From the NCBI GenBank assembly GCA_035340095.1, contig DAORGN010000053.1, positions 1 through 24,726 of the forward strand: a DNA stretch of 24,726 nt. Direction: 5' to 3'. This stretch comes from JAEUKA01 sp035340095. GTDB lineage: Bacteria > Myxococcota_A > Polyangia > Palsa-1104 > JAEUJZ01. How positions within the stretch are numbered: position 1 is the stretch's first letter; each line of letters opens with the position of its first letter. Below the pieces are notes generated by a model. That model was given only the letters and a program-made list of their open reading frames with translations. It was not told where the DNA came from and searched no databases. The position numbers and the translations under genes were made by a program. Below are positions 1 to 7,692 of this stretch, one piece after another.

Positions 1-968
1 AGCGTCGCCGTTTCATCGGCCCAGTGCGCATAGGTTGGGAATTCCGGAAACGTGCGGACAAAGATCGGGTCGGCGTAGCGCTTGGCCACCCAGCTTGCAT
101 AGTGAATCATGCGAATGCCACGCAGCGCTTCAATCATCCGCAGCGTTCGCCTGTCGAAGTCGCGGATCTGCTCGTACCCTTCGATGATGATCTCGCGCTG
201 CTGCGTCGCTTCTGCATCGCGACCGCGCACCACCATCCACAGATCCTGAACCGCGGGCGCCATCATCAGATCATCGAAGTCCAGAAACACCGGACCGCTG
301 GGCTGCCACAGCAGATTTCCGCCGTGACAGTCGCCATGAACGCGGTGCAGCGTCAATCCTTGCCACAGCGGCTCCGCCATCCGAAACAGTGTGCGCGCGG
401 CCCGTTCATAGCGACTCTGAAGCTGCATGTCGACAAGTCCGGACTGCAAAAGACTGTGCAGCGCAGGCAGCAAATATTCTGCTGGTGTAAGCCGCGGACG
501 ATCCGCTGCAGGATGCGCTGCACCGACGGTGTGCAGCCGCGCAAGAAGTCTTCCGATCTGCAGAAGCTCCGCTTCCTGAAGTTCTTCTTTTACCCGGCCT
601 CCGACTTTGGGAAACAGCGAAAAGAAGACTCCGAAAGATGTCTTATGCAGCGTTTTTCCTTCGGCTCCGGCCATCGCAATCGGCGCGACCACGGGAACTT
701 CCGCTTCGGAAAGCTCGCGCAGAAAATCATGCTCTTGCACAAGCGCTGCGTGGGACCATCGTCCTGGTCGATAGAACTTGGCGATGACTTTCCCACCGAC
801 GCCAGCCAGTGGTTCCTCTAGCTCGATTTCATAGACGCGGTTTTCCATGCTGGCATGGACAAAACAGCGTCCGGTGGCGCGTATCTTTCCGGTTGGATCG
901 AGCGCTTGCTCGACCGCTCCCAGCACTGCATCCGGCGTCAATGAAAAGAAATCGAGCTGTGAGTTCAC
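1..968 (-). CDS. srkA: Stress response kinase SrkA (YihE/RdoA family), C-terminus cut by window edge
   Basis: SrkA is a cytoplasmic aminoglycoside-phosphotransferase-fold Ser/Thr protein kinase that protects cells during envelope and oxidative stress. Reading the minus strand gives 322 complete codons to the window edge; E. coli SrkA is 328 residues, so only the last few are missing. Visible landmarks are ENRVYEIEL near residue 42, KFYRPGRW near 64-71, the catalytic loop HGDCHGGN (211-218, Asp213 and Asn218), the metal-binding FLDFDD (Asp230), AVQDLWMV just after it, and KRYADP near 296. All align with the E. coli protein. I chose GTG at 968 because its N-terminus (NSQLDFFSLTPD) lines up with the family start; no good Shine-Dalgarno is seen, and TTG at 986 is the alternative. 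It lies 38 bp downstream of the SRPBCC gene and may be co-transcribed. The family assignment is near certain; the start is not. Confidence 0.93.
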   Translation of the reverse strand, partial: MNSQLDFFSLTPDAVLGAVEQALDPTGKIRATGRCFVHASMENRVYEIELEEPLAGVGGKVIAKFYRPGRWSHAALVQEHDFLRELSEAEVPVVAPIAMAGAEGKTLHKTSFGVFFSLFPKVGGRVKEELQEAELLQIGRLLARLHTVGAAHPAADRPRLTPAEYLLPALHSLLQSGLVDMQLQSRYERAARTLFRMAEPLWQGLTLHRVHGDCHGGNLLWQPSGPVFLDFDDLMMAPAVQDLWMVVRGRDAEATQQREIIIEGYEQIRDFDRRTLRMIEALRGIRMIHYASWVAKRYADPIFVRTFPEFPTYAHWADETAT

Positions 969-1006
969 GGGCAGCGACTTTGCCAAAGGAACCCAGCGGG
1001 CGGGAA

Positions 1007-1606
1007 TTATTTTCGATAAAGACCCCGGCTTTCGACGCGCTTTTTGATCGCGTGCAGCAAGTTGGGAATCGACTTGCGCGACATGTAGTCGGCGACAAAG
1101 CGCGGAATCGCGCGACCCGTATCCACCCAGGTGCGATAGACAAGCAGGGTCTTTTCAGTCGACACTTCAAACAGTGCATACCCGCCGACCGTGTCTTTGA
1201 TCGTGTTGTCACTGGCGCTCTTGTCGAGCTGGAAGTCGATCGTGTGCTGCGCTTGGCTTATCGAAAAAATGGCTGTGTAGCGCGCCGTGCTCACAGCGGC
1301 ATCGACGGTCATTTTCGCGCGGAGTCGCTCTTTGGTCGCTTCCAACACTTCGACTTTTTCCAGCCGCGGCATGTATTCCGCTTTGTCGGGAAAGTGACTG
1401 ACCACGCTCCAGACTTCAGCCATGGGTCTGTCGATGACAATCGCTCCGACGCCGCGTCCCGATGCCTTGCCGGTCTCTGTGGTGAAGGACTCCATTCGGG
1501 TCGGAGTGTCACCGCGCAGCGCCGCCTCAAGTTCTGGTTCCGTAAGTCCTACCGCAGCAGCCACAAGCAGACCAAATAGGTTTGCCGTGGCCCAGATGCT
1601 CATCAT
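1007..1606 (-). CDS. START/SRPBCC-like (polyketide cyclase-type) exported protein
   Basis: 199 residues. A hydrophobic N-terminus (about residues 3-21) suggests a signal peptide or membrane anchor, without a clear cleavage site. The body has the look of the SRPBCC helix-grip fold: an early strand (GAIVIDRPMAEVWSVVSHF) followed by PDKAEYMPRLEKVEVLEA, alternating strands, and a long amphipathic C-terminal helix (SRKSIPNLLHAIKKRVE). Proteins of this fold bind lipids or other hydrophobic ligands; the ligand here cannot be read from sequence. Two adjacent ATG codons (1606 and 1603) could start it. It is the upstream partner of srkA, 38 bp away, and divergent from the protease gene at 1716. The fold is inferred from pattern, not from a search. 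Confidence 0.8.
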   Translation of the reverse strand: MMSIWATANLFGLLVAAAVGLTEPELEAALRGDTPTRMESFTTETGKASGRGVGAIVIDRPMAEVWSVVSHFPDKAEYMPRLEKVEVLEATKERLRAKMTVDAAVSTARYTAIFSISQAQHTIDFQLDKSASDNTIKDTVGGYALFEVSTEKTLLVYRTWVDTGRAIPRFVADYMSRKSIPNLLHAIKKRVESRGLYRK

Positions 1607-1690
1607 GAATCGACGCTATCACGCTTTGCCCCAAACCCGACAGACCCCCGTCACGATTCCAACTTTTGGCGCGACCGCAAAAAATCCAGA

Positions 1691-1700
1691 CTAAGCTTAG
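1691..1700. promoter_or_regulatory. Perfect 10-bp palindrome in the divergent intergenic region
   Basis: CTAAGCTTAG is its own reverse complement and sits in the 109-bp region between the divergent SRPBCC gene and the protease gene. Its end abuts the AGGGGTGAG stretch that probably serves as ribosome binding site for the ATG at 1716. The position suits an operator acting on the protease transcript, but there is only one copy and a ten-base palindrome can arise by chance. Confidence 0.25.
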
Positions 1701-1715
1701 GGGTGAGAAACCATC

Positions 1716-2681
1716 ATGCGTAGGCTGCTCCGCATCCTTGTCATCAGTGCGTGCGCGGGAACGGTCTTTTCGCCGCAGTCCGGACATGGCTACGTGCGGA
1801 CACGGACCAAAGTCTCCTGTCGGCCACTGCGCTGGGCTCAGACTTGTATCTTTCTTCAACCGGATGCGGAGCTGCTTCGCGATGACTTGCCTGCCGATGT
1901 CACGTTGCAGGCGATTCAAAGTGCAATCGCCGCTTGGAATGATCGGCTCGCACCATCGAGTTTTTTGCAGCTCCACTATCTGCCGCCGACCGATTCACGC
2001 GAAGCGAGCCAGACCGATCGCCTGGGATGGATCAAGTTCCGCTTTGGTTCATGGTGTAGGCCGCCAAAAGACAGCAGCAGCAGTCCTGTCTGTTTTGATC
2101 CTTCGGCCACCGCAGTGACGACCGTTTCGTTTTTGAACAAACCGACAGAGCCTGATCTGGATGGCCAAATCGTCGATACAGACATCGATCTAAACGCCGT
2201 TGGGTATCGTTTTGTCGACGGGTCGAAGCCTCTCTCAACTGGGGATCGGCGCTCTCCTGTCGATCTGTGGAATGTGCTTACCCATGAACTGGGACATGTG
2301 ATGGGACTTGACCATACTTGTCTGATTGATGGGGGATCGAGTGGTTGCATGACCGATCACAAAGGTGCGCAAGTTGTCACCTGTGCAACGCTCGATGGAC
2401 AGCGCTTTTCTTCGCAAGATGCAGAGACTGCTTATGAAGCCGCGATGTATCCAACCACGACAGCGGGGGACTACTCGCGACGGATTCCTACGGCAGATGA
2501 TCTGGCTGGCGTGATCACGACACACCCTGCTTCGGCTGATCCCCAAGTCTGTTCGCTTCCGTCGGTAGCGAGCGGCTGCACGGTGTCTGCACAGGTCCAG
2601 TTTGGGAATCCCCCTTTTTGGGCAGCGCTCGGTGGACTGTCGGTTTTGCTGGCGCTGTCTTTGCGGCTGCGTCGTCGCTGA
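1716..2681 (+). CDS. Secreted matrixin-like zinc metalloprotease with MYXO-CTERM-like C-terminal anchor
   Basis: 321 residues. An N-terminal signal peptide (about 1-25, RRLLRILVISACAGTVF) is followed by a catalytic domain with the metzincin zinc site HELGHVMGLDH (190-200; His190, His194, His200 as ligands, Glu191 as general base). A Met-turn candidate AAMYP (Met244) and the typical later helix TADDLAGVI (259-267) follow. This is the matrixin/astacin-type arrangement of an extracellular endopeptidase. Several cysteines (35, 44, 114, 126, 202, 211, 223, 279, 288) suggest disulfides. The end is one hydrophobic segment (301-316) and an Arg cluster (LRLRRR), the layout of MYXO-CTERM/PEP-CTERM-like sorting tails, so the mature enzyme is probably surface-anchored or processed. 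No long propeptide with a cysteine switch is evident. AGGGGTGAG upstream supports the start. Confidence 0.9.
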   Translation: MRRLLRILVISACAGTVFSPQSGHGYVRTRTKVSCRPLRWAQTCIFLQPDAELLRDDLPADVTLQAIQSAIAAWNDRLAPSSFLQLHYLPPTDSREASQTDRLGWIKFRFGSWCRPPKDSSSSPVCFDPSATAVTTVSFLNKPTEPDLDGQIVDTDIDLNAVGYRFVDGSKPLSTGDRRSPVDLWNVLTHELGHVMGLDHTCLIDGGSSGCMTDHKGAQVVTCATLDGQRFSSQDAETAYEAAMYPTTTAGDYSRRIPTADDLAGVITTHPASADPQVCSLPSVASGCTVSAQVQFGNPPFWAALGGLSVLLALSLRLRRR

Positions 2682-2769
2682 TTGCTGATGTTCGTTCTGC
2701 GCCAAACTCGTGATACGCTACAGCCTTCCGAGCACATGGCTCACCCAATCACCGAAGGGGGAACACGCG

Positions 2770-3399
2770 ATGATCAAGCTGTATGGAATGACGCTCTCCG
2801 CTCACACGCGCAAGGTTCAGTCGGCACTTATCGAACTGGGTCTGCCGTATGAAATGATTACCGTCGATTTGACCAAAGGCGAGCAGCACAAGCCGGAATA
2901 TCTGGCGCTCAATCCCGGCAACAAGACGCCGACGCTGGTTGATGGTGACACGGTGGTGATCGAGTCCAATGCGATCCTGCTTTACCTTGCCGAAACGTAT
3001 GGCAAGGGCAAGCTGATTGCAGAGAGCGGCAAAGATCGTTGGCAGACCGTGCAGTGGCTGGTCTGGACCGCATCGGAAGGTCATGGTCCGCTGTCGCGTC
3101 CGTGGTATGTGAAAGTTCTGTTTCCGATGATGGGTCAGCCGCTGGACGAAGCGGGTCTTGCCAAATCGCATGAAGATGCCAGGGTTCCGCTGAAGGTCAT
3201 GGACAGCGTGCTGGCCGGTCAGCCATACTTTGGTGGAAGCAACTTCTCCGTCGCTGACATCGCACTTGCAGAGTCGGTTCACCTGTCGCAGTGGGGCGGG
3301 CTTGACACCAGCTCCTTTCCGAACGTGACGCGCTGGTTCCATGATGTGACCTCGCGCGATGCCTACAAGCAGTCCCGTTTCCAGCACAGCGCCAGCTAG
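2770..3399 (+). CDS. Glutathione S-transferase family protein
   Basis: 209 residues, the usual length for a cytosolic GST. The N-terminal thioredoxin-like half (1-78) contains the cis-proline context NKTPTLVDGD (Pro54) and the glutathione-binding ESNAILLYLAE (Glu65-Ser66). Ser10 in YGMTLSAHTRKV is at the place of the catalytic residue. The C-terminal helical half contains the conserved N-capping region FSVADIALAE (159-168). The enzyme would conjugate or reduce substrates with glutathione; substrate unknown. The ATG at 2770 is preceded by a strong AAGGGGG ribosome binding site about nine bases away, so the in-frame ATG at 2710, which adds 20 non-conserved residues, is not used. It follows the protease gene by 88 bp with no clear terminator between them. 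Confidence 0.93.
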   Translation: MIKLYGMTLSAHTRKVQSALIELGLPYEMITVDLTKGEQHKPEYLALNPGNKTPTLVDGDTVVIESNAILLYLAETYGKGKLIAESGKDRWQTVQWLVWTASEGHGPLSRPWYVKVLFPMMGQPLDEAGLAKSHEDARVPLKVMDSVLAGQPYFGGSNFSVADIALAESVHLSQWGGLDTSSFPNVTRWFHDVTSRDAYKQSRFQHSAS

Positions 3400-3518
3400 T
3401 TTTGCGGCGTCTTCTGGAATCCGCTTCCTTCACGATCATCGTCTGAAAAATCCCCCCTCTGTCTCCGTTTCGGCTGCCGCTTTGCGGAGTGGAATTTGTC
3501 TGCCCGCTGGCAACTTCC

Positions 3519-3547
3519 TTGCGTCTTTGGGATTCCGAACATAGTCT
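3519..3547 (+). promoter_or_regulatory. Possible sigma70-type promoter for creA
   Basis: TTGCGT (3519-3524), a 17-base spacer and TAGTCT (3542-3547) give a weak but correctly spaced -35/-10 pair upstream of creA. Each hexamer matches consensus at only about three positions, so this is tentative. Confidence 0.25.
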
Positions 3548-3560
3548 CTTTTGGGACTCC
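3527..3560 (+). repeat. Direct repeat TTGGGAYTCC pair and small hairpin in the creA leader
   Basis: TTGGGATTCC (3527-3536) recurs as TTGGGACTCC (3551-3560), 24 bases apart, or just over two helical turns, which suits a repressor or activator binding side by side. The second copy also forms a short hairpin, AGTCTC (3543-3548), TTTT loop, GGGACT (3553-3558), with one G-T pair. Both lie at or just after the tentative creA promoter. Confidence 0.3.
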
Positions 3561-3582
3561 TATTTCTGTCTTGAGGTGACGT

Positions 3583-4059
3583 ATGAAACGGAATCACGGT
3601 GCTTGTGTTGGTCTTTTGGCTTGTGCGCTGGGACTTTTGGGTGTGGGAACCGCAAACGCAGAAGAAATTGGCAGCGTGTCGACGGTGTTTAAGATGGTGG
3701 GGCCGAACGACAAGATTGTGATCGAAGCATTTGATGACCCCAAAGTCGATGGCGTCACCTGCTATCTGTCGCGCGCCAAAAAAGGTGGAATCAAGGGCGG
3801 ACTCGGCGTGGCGACCGATACCTCGGATGCATCGATCGCTTGTCGACAGGTCGGCCCGATCAAGATCAAGGAACCCTTTCCCGATGGAGAGGAAGTCTTC
3901 AAAAAAGACACCTCGTTGCTGTTTAAGACCATGCAGGTGGTGCGGTTTCTCGACAGAAAACGCGATGTCCTGATCTATCTGGTCTATTCCGACAAGCTGA
4001 TCGATGGCTCGCCGAAAAACTCTGTCACCGCGGTTCCTCTGCGAAATCCGACACCATAG
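3583..4059 (+). CDS. creA: CreA family periplasmic protein
   Basis: 158 residues, the same size as E. coli CreA. A signal peptide (about 1-26, cleavage after TANA) is followed by a mature part strikingly like the enterobacterial protein: AEEIGSVSTVFKMVGP, KIVIEAFDDPKV, VTCYLSRAKKGGIKGGLG, DTSDASIACRQVGPI, VFKKDTSL, VVRFLDRKRD and YSDKLIDGSPKNSVTAVP. Two cysteines in the mature part (59 and 87) could form a disulfide. The biochemical role of CreA is not established; in enterobacteria it sits with the creBC two-component system and creD, none of which is present here. The start is supported by GAGGTG just before the ATG. The gene converges on the GH5 gene with only three bases between stop codons. 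Confidence 0.95.
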   Translation: MKRNHGACVGLLACALGLLGVGTANAEEIGSVSTVFKMVGPNDKIVIEAFDDPKVDGVTCYLSRAKKGGIKGGLGVATDTSDASIACRQVGPIKIKEPFPDGEEVFKKDTSLLFKTMQVVRFLDRKRDVLIYLVYSDKLIDGSPKNSVTAVPLRNPTP

Positions 4060-4062
4060 CGC

Positions 4063-5139
4063 TTACTTCATCCAGGCTTTCACTGCGATTCCGAACGGAT
4101 CGGTGGGGCGACTTGGGTCGGGAGGATTCGACGGCAGAACCACGCCGCTGCCATTTGTGCCAAGCACAAGATGCGGCATATCGCCAACCGACCACGCAAG
4201 TGCAGACAGTCCTTTTCCGTCGATGTAACGGTGCAGTCGTGCCATCCAGTCGCGCGCCGCTTGCGCATCCATGATCATCTCATCGACGCCGTATTCCCCC
4301 AGGATGACGGGCACATCGCGCGATACATTCCCAAAGTAGCGATCCCAGTCCGGCTCGACGTGCGGCGGCGTTCCTTTGAACGGATACGGATGCGTTGCAT
4401 AGATGATCGGTCCGAGTCCGCTGCTGATGCGATTGTTCGCGTCGGCAAGCGCCGATAGATCGTAGGCGTAATCGAGTCCTCCCACCACCACCACGGTGTC
4501 TTGTGCCCCCGCGCTCCGAATCGTTTTGATAAGCGACTCTGCTTGCGTTTTCCAGACATCCCACGACGAGGCACGCGGTTCATTCCACAGATCGAACAGC
4601 ACATGGGATTCCTTGCCAAAGCGGCGCGCCAGCTGATCCCATAGAACGCTTGTCTGCCCATCCGGAAGCGGCGGATTCAGGTTGTAGGAATAGCCGTGGA
4701 CTTCCAGGATCAGGTACTGTCCTTCGCTTTGTGTGGCGCTGACAATGTTGCCGATGTCATCGCGATAGCTCGCGCTTCCCATGTAGTGGTCTTGCGCAAT
4801 GGGAAGTCGAACAGCGACGGCATTCCATTCACTTCGGAAGCGATGCAGCTCGTCTTGCGGATTGGACGGAAAGCCGGCGTTTCCCAGCGATGACTTGTGC
4901 TGAAGACCCGATCGATTGATTCCTTTTAATCGCACCGGAACTTCGCTGCCATGACAGACCACGCCGAGCTGATTCCCGCGCACAATGACTCGCGGTAGCT
5001 GCGTACTTCCGCACGTCGCAGGATCGGAAAGTTGGTTTGGCGGCGGCTGGTCTGGGCTCTGCTGGGGATCGCTTCCGCAGCCGGCAGACAGAAACAAACT
5101 GGATGAAACCAAGGTTGCGATCAGGAAACGGATCATCAT
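4063..5139 (-). CDS. Glycoside hydrolase family 5-like (cellulase-type) lipoprotein
   Basis: 358 residues. A type II signal peptide ends in the lipobox LSAGC (lipidated Cys21), followed by a Pro/Gln-rich spacer. The catalytic domain carries GH5 (clan A, TIM barrel) marks: LKGINRSGLQ at the start, NAVAVRLPIAQ on strand 2-3, ILEVHGY (144-150), the acid/base DLWNEP (Glu187), THPYP (His250), the nucleophile ILGEYG (Glu282) and the late Trp in ALAWS (Trp316). Such enzymes cut beta-1,4-linked glucans or mannans; the substrate cannot be read. The cell location is the outer or inner membrane surface. Start codons ATG-ATG at 5139/5136 lie nine bases after the stop of the upstream PEGA-kinase gene, so the two are almost certainly co-transcribed. 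Confidence 0.92.
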   Translation of the reverse strand: MMIRFLIATLVSSSLFLSAGCGSDPQQSPDQPPPNQLSDPATCGSTQLPRVIVRGNQLGVVCHGSEVPVRLKGINRSGLQHKSSLGNAGFPSNPQDELHRFRSEWNAVAVRLPIAQDHYMGSASYRDDIGNIVSATQSEGQYLILEVHGYSYNLNPPLPDGQTSVLWDQLARRFGKESHVLFDLWNEPRASSWDVWKTQAESLIKTIRSAGAQDTVVVVGGLDYAYDLSALADANNRISSGLGPIIYATHPYPFKGTPPHVEPDWDRYFGNVSRDVPVILGEYGVDEMIMDAQAARDWMARLHRYIDGKGLSALAWSVGDMPHLVLGTNGSGVVLPSNPPDPSRPTDPFGIAVKAWMK

Positions 5140-5148
5140 TCCGAAAGT

Positions 5149-7593
5149 TTACTTGGTTTCCTTTTCTTCAGTCTTCTCGTCGCTGCTGGCTTCACTTTCA
5201 GCGCTCTCGCTTTGCAGCTTCACTTTGATCTCAAGCCGGTCTTTGTCTTTCCATTTCACCCGCTTGCGACCCTTTTTGTATCCTTCAAGCTTCAGCTCGA
5301 TCTTGAAGTCTTCTCCCGGCGTGCGACCGAGCAGAAGGAGCGGCGTCACGCCCACTTCCTCTTTGTCGATTCGCACCGATGCTCCCGGTGGTTCGCTGCG
5401 TACCAAGACTTGTCCGGCGCTCGGCTTCTGTTTGTCTTCCGCTGGCACTGCGGAAGGTTTGCTTTTGTCGGTTGTGGCGACGGGAGAACCGGCTTCTCCG
5501 TTTGGCTTTGTGGTTTCGCTTCCCGCATCACTTGCTGGTGGTTTGTCCGCAAGATCCGAAAGCGGTGCAAGGTCTTGGACCGCCAGATCATCCGGGGACA
5601 GACTGCGCTGGCTCCGCTGCGGACCAATGACCAAAAACCATGTCAGGGCTGCGGACAAAAGCGCAGCAGAGACGCCGGCAAGCGGAAACAGCCAGCGATT
5701 GGGTGATGGACCCACTTCGACGGACGCTTCTGGATCAGGTTGGGGGGCGCGGAGATCCGCAGGTGCACTCAGCGCTTCGTGCGTAAGCTCGGTCGATATG
5801 ATGTCGATCTGTCCCGATGGCTCGGCGACAATCGATACAGCGTTGCGTTCACCGCTGCTCTGTCCGGCCTTTGGTGGAGGTTTTTTCTGTTCTTGTTTGG
5901 CCAGACTGCCGAGCGGAGCAAAGTCATCGCTCTGCGCCAATTCAACGGCAGGTCGTCCTGGTGCGCTGCCGCCGTCATCGTATGACACATCGCTCTGCAA
6001 AAGTTCTAGCTTGGCTTCCGACTGACGCGGGCGTTGGGTTTCTCTGATCGGTTCGCCAGAAGACTGCGACGATGGGCGACGGGTTCGCTTCGATCGCTCG
6101 ACCCCTGGCGGCAGCACAGAGACAGGTGCGACCGCGGTGACGCTATCGCCCAGACCATCGGCCTGATTCTTCGGATAAAGCGATCCACTGCCGTCGCGTC
6201 GGATCGCTGCGCCGACCTGGCCAAGCTCGGTCGGGCGTGGCAAAAGGTCGGCTCCTTCGGTCAAAAGTCCAAAGACTTCACCATCGGCAGTAATCGCTGG
6301 AAAGACCGCTTTGGGGGGCGCCGCTTCAACCAGTCGTCCGGAAATCCGCCTGTGGGTTGTCACATCGGAGTGATCACTGGGCCGCAGTCCGCGATCGGTG
6401 CCCGTGCGCGCGTCGTCGGCGTCGTCTTCATCGTTTCTGCCCGGCGCTTTCCGTTCGAGCAGGGCTTTCAGATTGCCCGACTGAAAAAGCAGACTGTTGT
6501 CGTCTTTTATCCCCAGCGCCCGCATCTGCTCAAGCTGCGCCGCATCAATGCCCATCGTCGGACTTGGCGAGCGATCCGCGTCCTCTTCATCCACATCGGG
6601 CGCGGACATGCTCTGCTTGGCTGCCAGTGACAGATCGAGCGCGGCAGTCGGTTCATCGGCACCGCGTTTTTTGACCTGCGTGGTCTGCACTTTTTCGACG
6701 AACTTGCCAAGCTCGCTCGCTTGAAATGTCGGTGCGTGCCTGCGCAAAAAACCGTCGAGCGCCTGGGCCAGGTCTTCCGCCGTTTTGTAGCGATCATCGG
6801 GCTTGCGACGCAGCGCCCGCATCATGATTCGCTCTAGCTCTTGCGGCGTATCCGGACGGCGCCGCACGATCTGCGGCACCTCTGCTTTGCGTACTTTGTC
6901 GAGCAGCCGCTCGATGTTTTGGTCAAAGTACAGCATCTCGCCCGCCAGCATTTCGTACAGCAAAATGCCGCATGCAAAGATGTCAGTCCGTCGGTCAAGC
7001 GGCTCTCCCGCCGCCTGTTCCGGACTCATGTAGTAGTACTTGCCCTTGATGATCCCAAGCTGCGTCTGTTCCGATCGGCCTTCTGCTTTCGCGATGCCAA
7101 AGTCGGTCAGCTTGACCGCGCCTTCATAGGACAGAAGCACATTCTGCGGTGACACGTCGCGGTGCACGACATGGAGCGGTTTTCCCGCCGGGTCGGCAAG
7201 CTCGTGGGCAAAGTGCAGACCGCGCGCAAGCTCGCGCGCAATGTAGGCGCAGAGCGGAACCGGAATGCTCAGCCGCAGATCGGTCGCGCGCTGTTCGAGT
7301 CGGAACAGGTCGACGCCTTCGACCAGCTCCATCACCAAGTAGTACTGTTCTTTGTCCTTTCCCAGATCGTAAGTGGTGACGATGTTGGGATGTTTAAGCC
7401 GCACCGCGAGTCGCGCTTCGTCGAGCAGCATGCGGACGAAGTCGGGATCTTCGCTGTTGTTCGGGTGAATGACTTTGATGGCAACTTGCCGTAGCGGCTC
7501 GGTGTCGGGAACGATGGCGCGATAGATTTCGGCCATTCCCCCGACGGCGATCTTCTTGACGAGCTGATATGGACCAAGCTGCCCCGTCAGCAC
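5149..7593 (-). CDS. Membrane Ser/Thr protein kinase (Hanks type) with extracytoplasmic PEGA domain
   Basis: 814 residues. The kinase domain (about 8-285) has the ATP-binding VAIK lysine (Lys40), catalytic loop HRDVSPQN (144-151), DFG (164-166) and activation-segment SPEQ (190-193). HRDVSPQN instead of the common HRDLKPEN is typical of many myxobacterial kinases. The G-loop is degenerate (AVGGMAE). A long acidic, disordered linker (about 300-630) precedes one transmembrane helix (634-656). The outer part is low complexity, then a single PEGA domain (727-793, SEPPGASVRIDKEEVGVTPL) and a charged Glu/Lys tail. PEGA domains are thought to bind envelope carbohydrate or protein ligands. The start is GTG, supported by GAGGG six bases upstream. 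It is followed within nine bases by the GH5 lipoprotein gene, suggesting a sensor paired with a surface glycosidase. Confidence 0.95.
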   Translation of the reverse strand: MLTGQLGPYQLVKKIAVGGMAEIYRAIVPDTEPLRQVAIKVIHPNNSEDPDFVRMLLDEARLAVRLKHPNIVTTYDLGKDKEQYYLVMELVEGVDLFRLEQRATDLRLSIPVPLCAYIARELARGLHFAHELADPAGKPLHVVHRDVSPQNVLLSYEGAVKLTDFGIAKAEGRSEQTQLGIIKGKYYYMSPEQAAGEPLDRRTDIFACGILLYEMLAGEMLYFDQNIERLLDKVRKAEVPQIVRRRPDTPQELERIMMRALRRKPDDRYKTAEDLAQALDGFLRRHAPTFQASELGKFVEKVQTTQVKKRGADEPTAALDLSLAAKQSMSAPDVDEEDADRSPSPTMGIDAAQLEQMRALGIKDDNSLLFQSGNLKALLERKAPGRNDEDDADDARTGTDRGLRPSDHSDVTTHRRISGRLVEAAPPKAVFPAITADGEVFGLLTEGADLLPRPTELGQVGAAIRRDGSGSLYPKNQADGLGDSVTAVAPVSVLPPGVERSKRTRRPSSQSSGEPIRETQRPRQSEAKLELLQSDVSYDDGGSAPGRPAVELAQSDDFAPLGSLAKQEQKKPPPKAGQSSGERNAVSIVAEPSGQIDIISTELTHEALSAPADLRAPQPDPEASVEVGPSPNRWLFPLAGVSAALLSAALTWFLVIGPQRSQRSLSPDDLAVQDLAPLSDLADKPPASDAGSETTKPNGEAGSPVATTDKSKPSAVPAEDKQKPSAGQVLVRSEPPGASVRIDKEEVGVTPLLLLGRTPGEDFKIELKLEGYKKGRKRVKWKDKDRLEIKVKLQSESAESEASSDEKTEEKETK

Positions 7594-7692
7594 ATGCGTC
7601 CCTCGAAGTTGACGGCTCGCGGAAAAGTGAGCGGCTGCCGATTAGACATTGTCAATCATCGGAGAGCGCGTGCCTAGCCAGCCGCGTGGCGG

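Noticed and set aside
24..821. Long plus-strand open frame at the left edge
   Set aside because: It is antisense to srkA, whose minus-strand product matches a known family throughout.
4985..6025. 346-residue plus-strand open frame
   Set aside because: Ser/Arg-rich shadow of the PEGA-kinase C-terminal half; no ribosome binding site or domain.
7650..7655. Perfect TTGACA -35 hexamer on the minus strand upstream of the PEGA kinase
   Set aside because: No convincing -10 hexamer is found at 16-18 bases, so I do not list it as a promoter.
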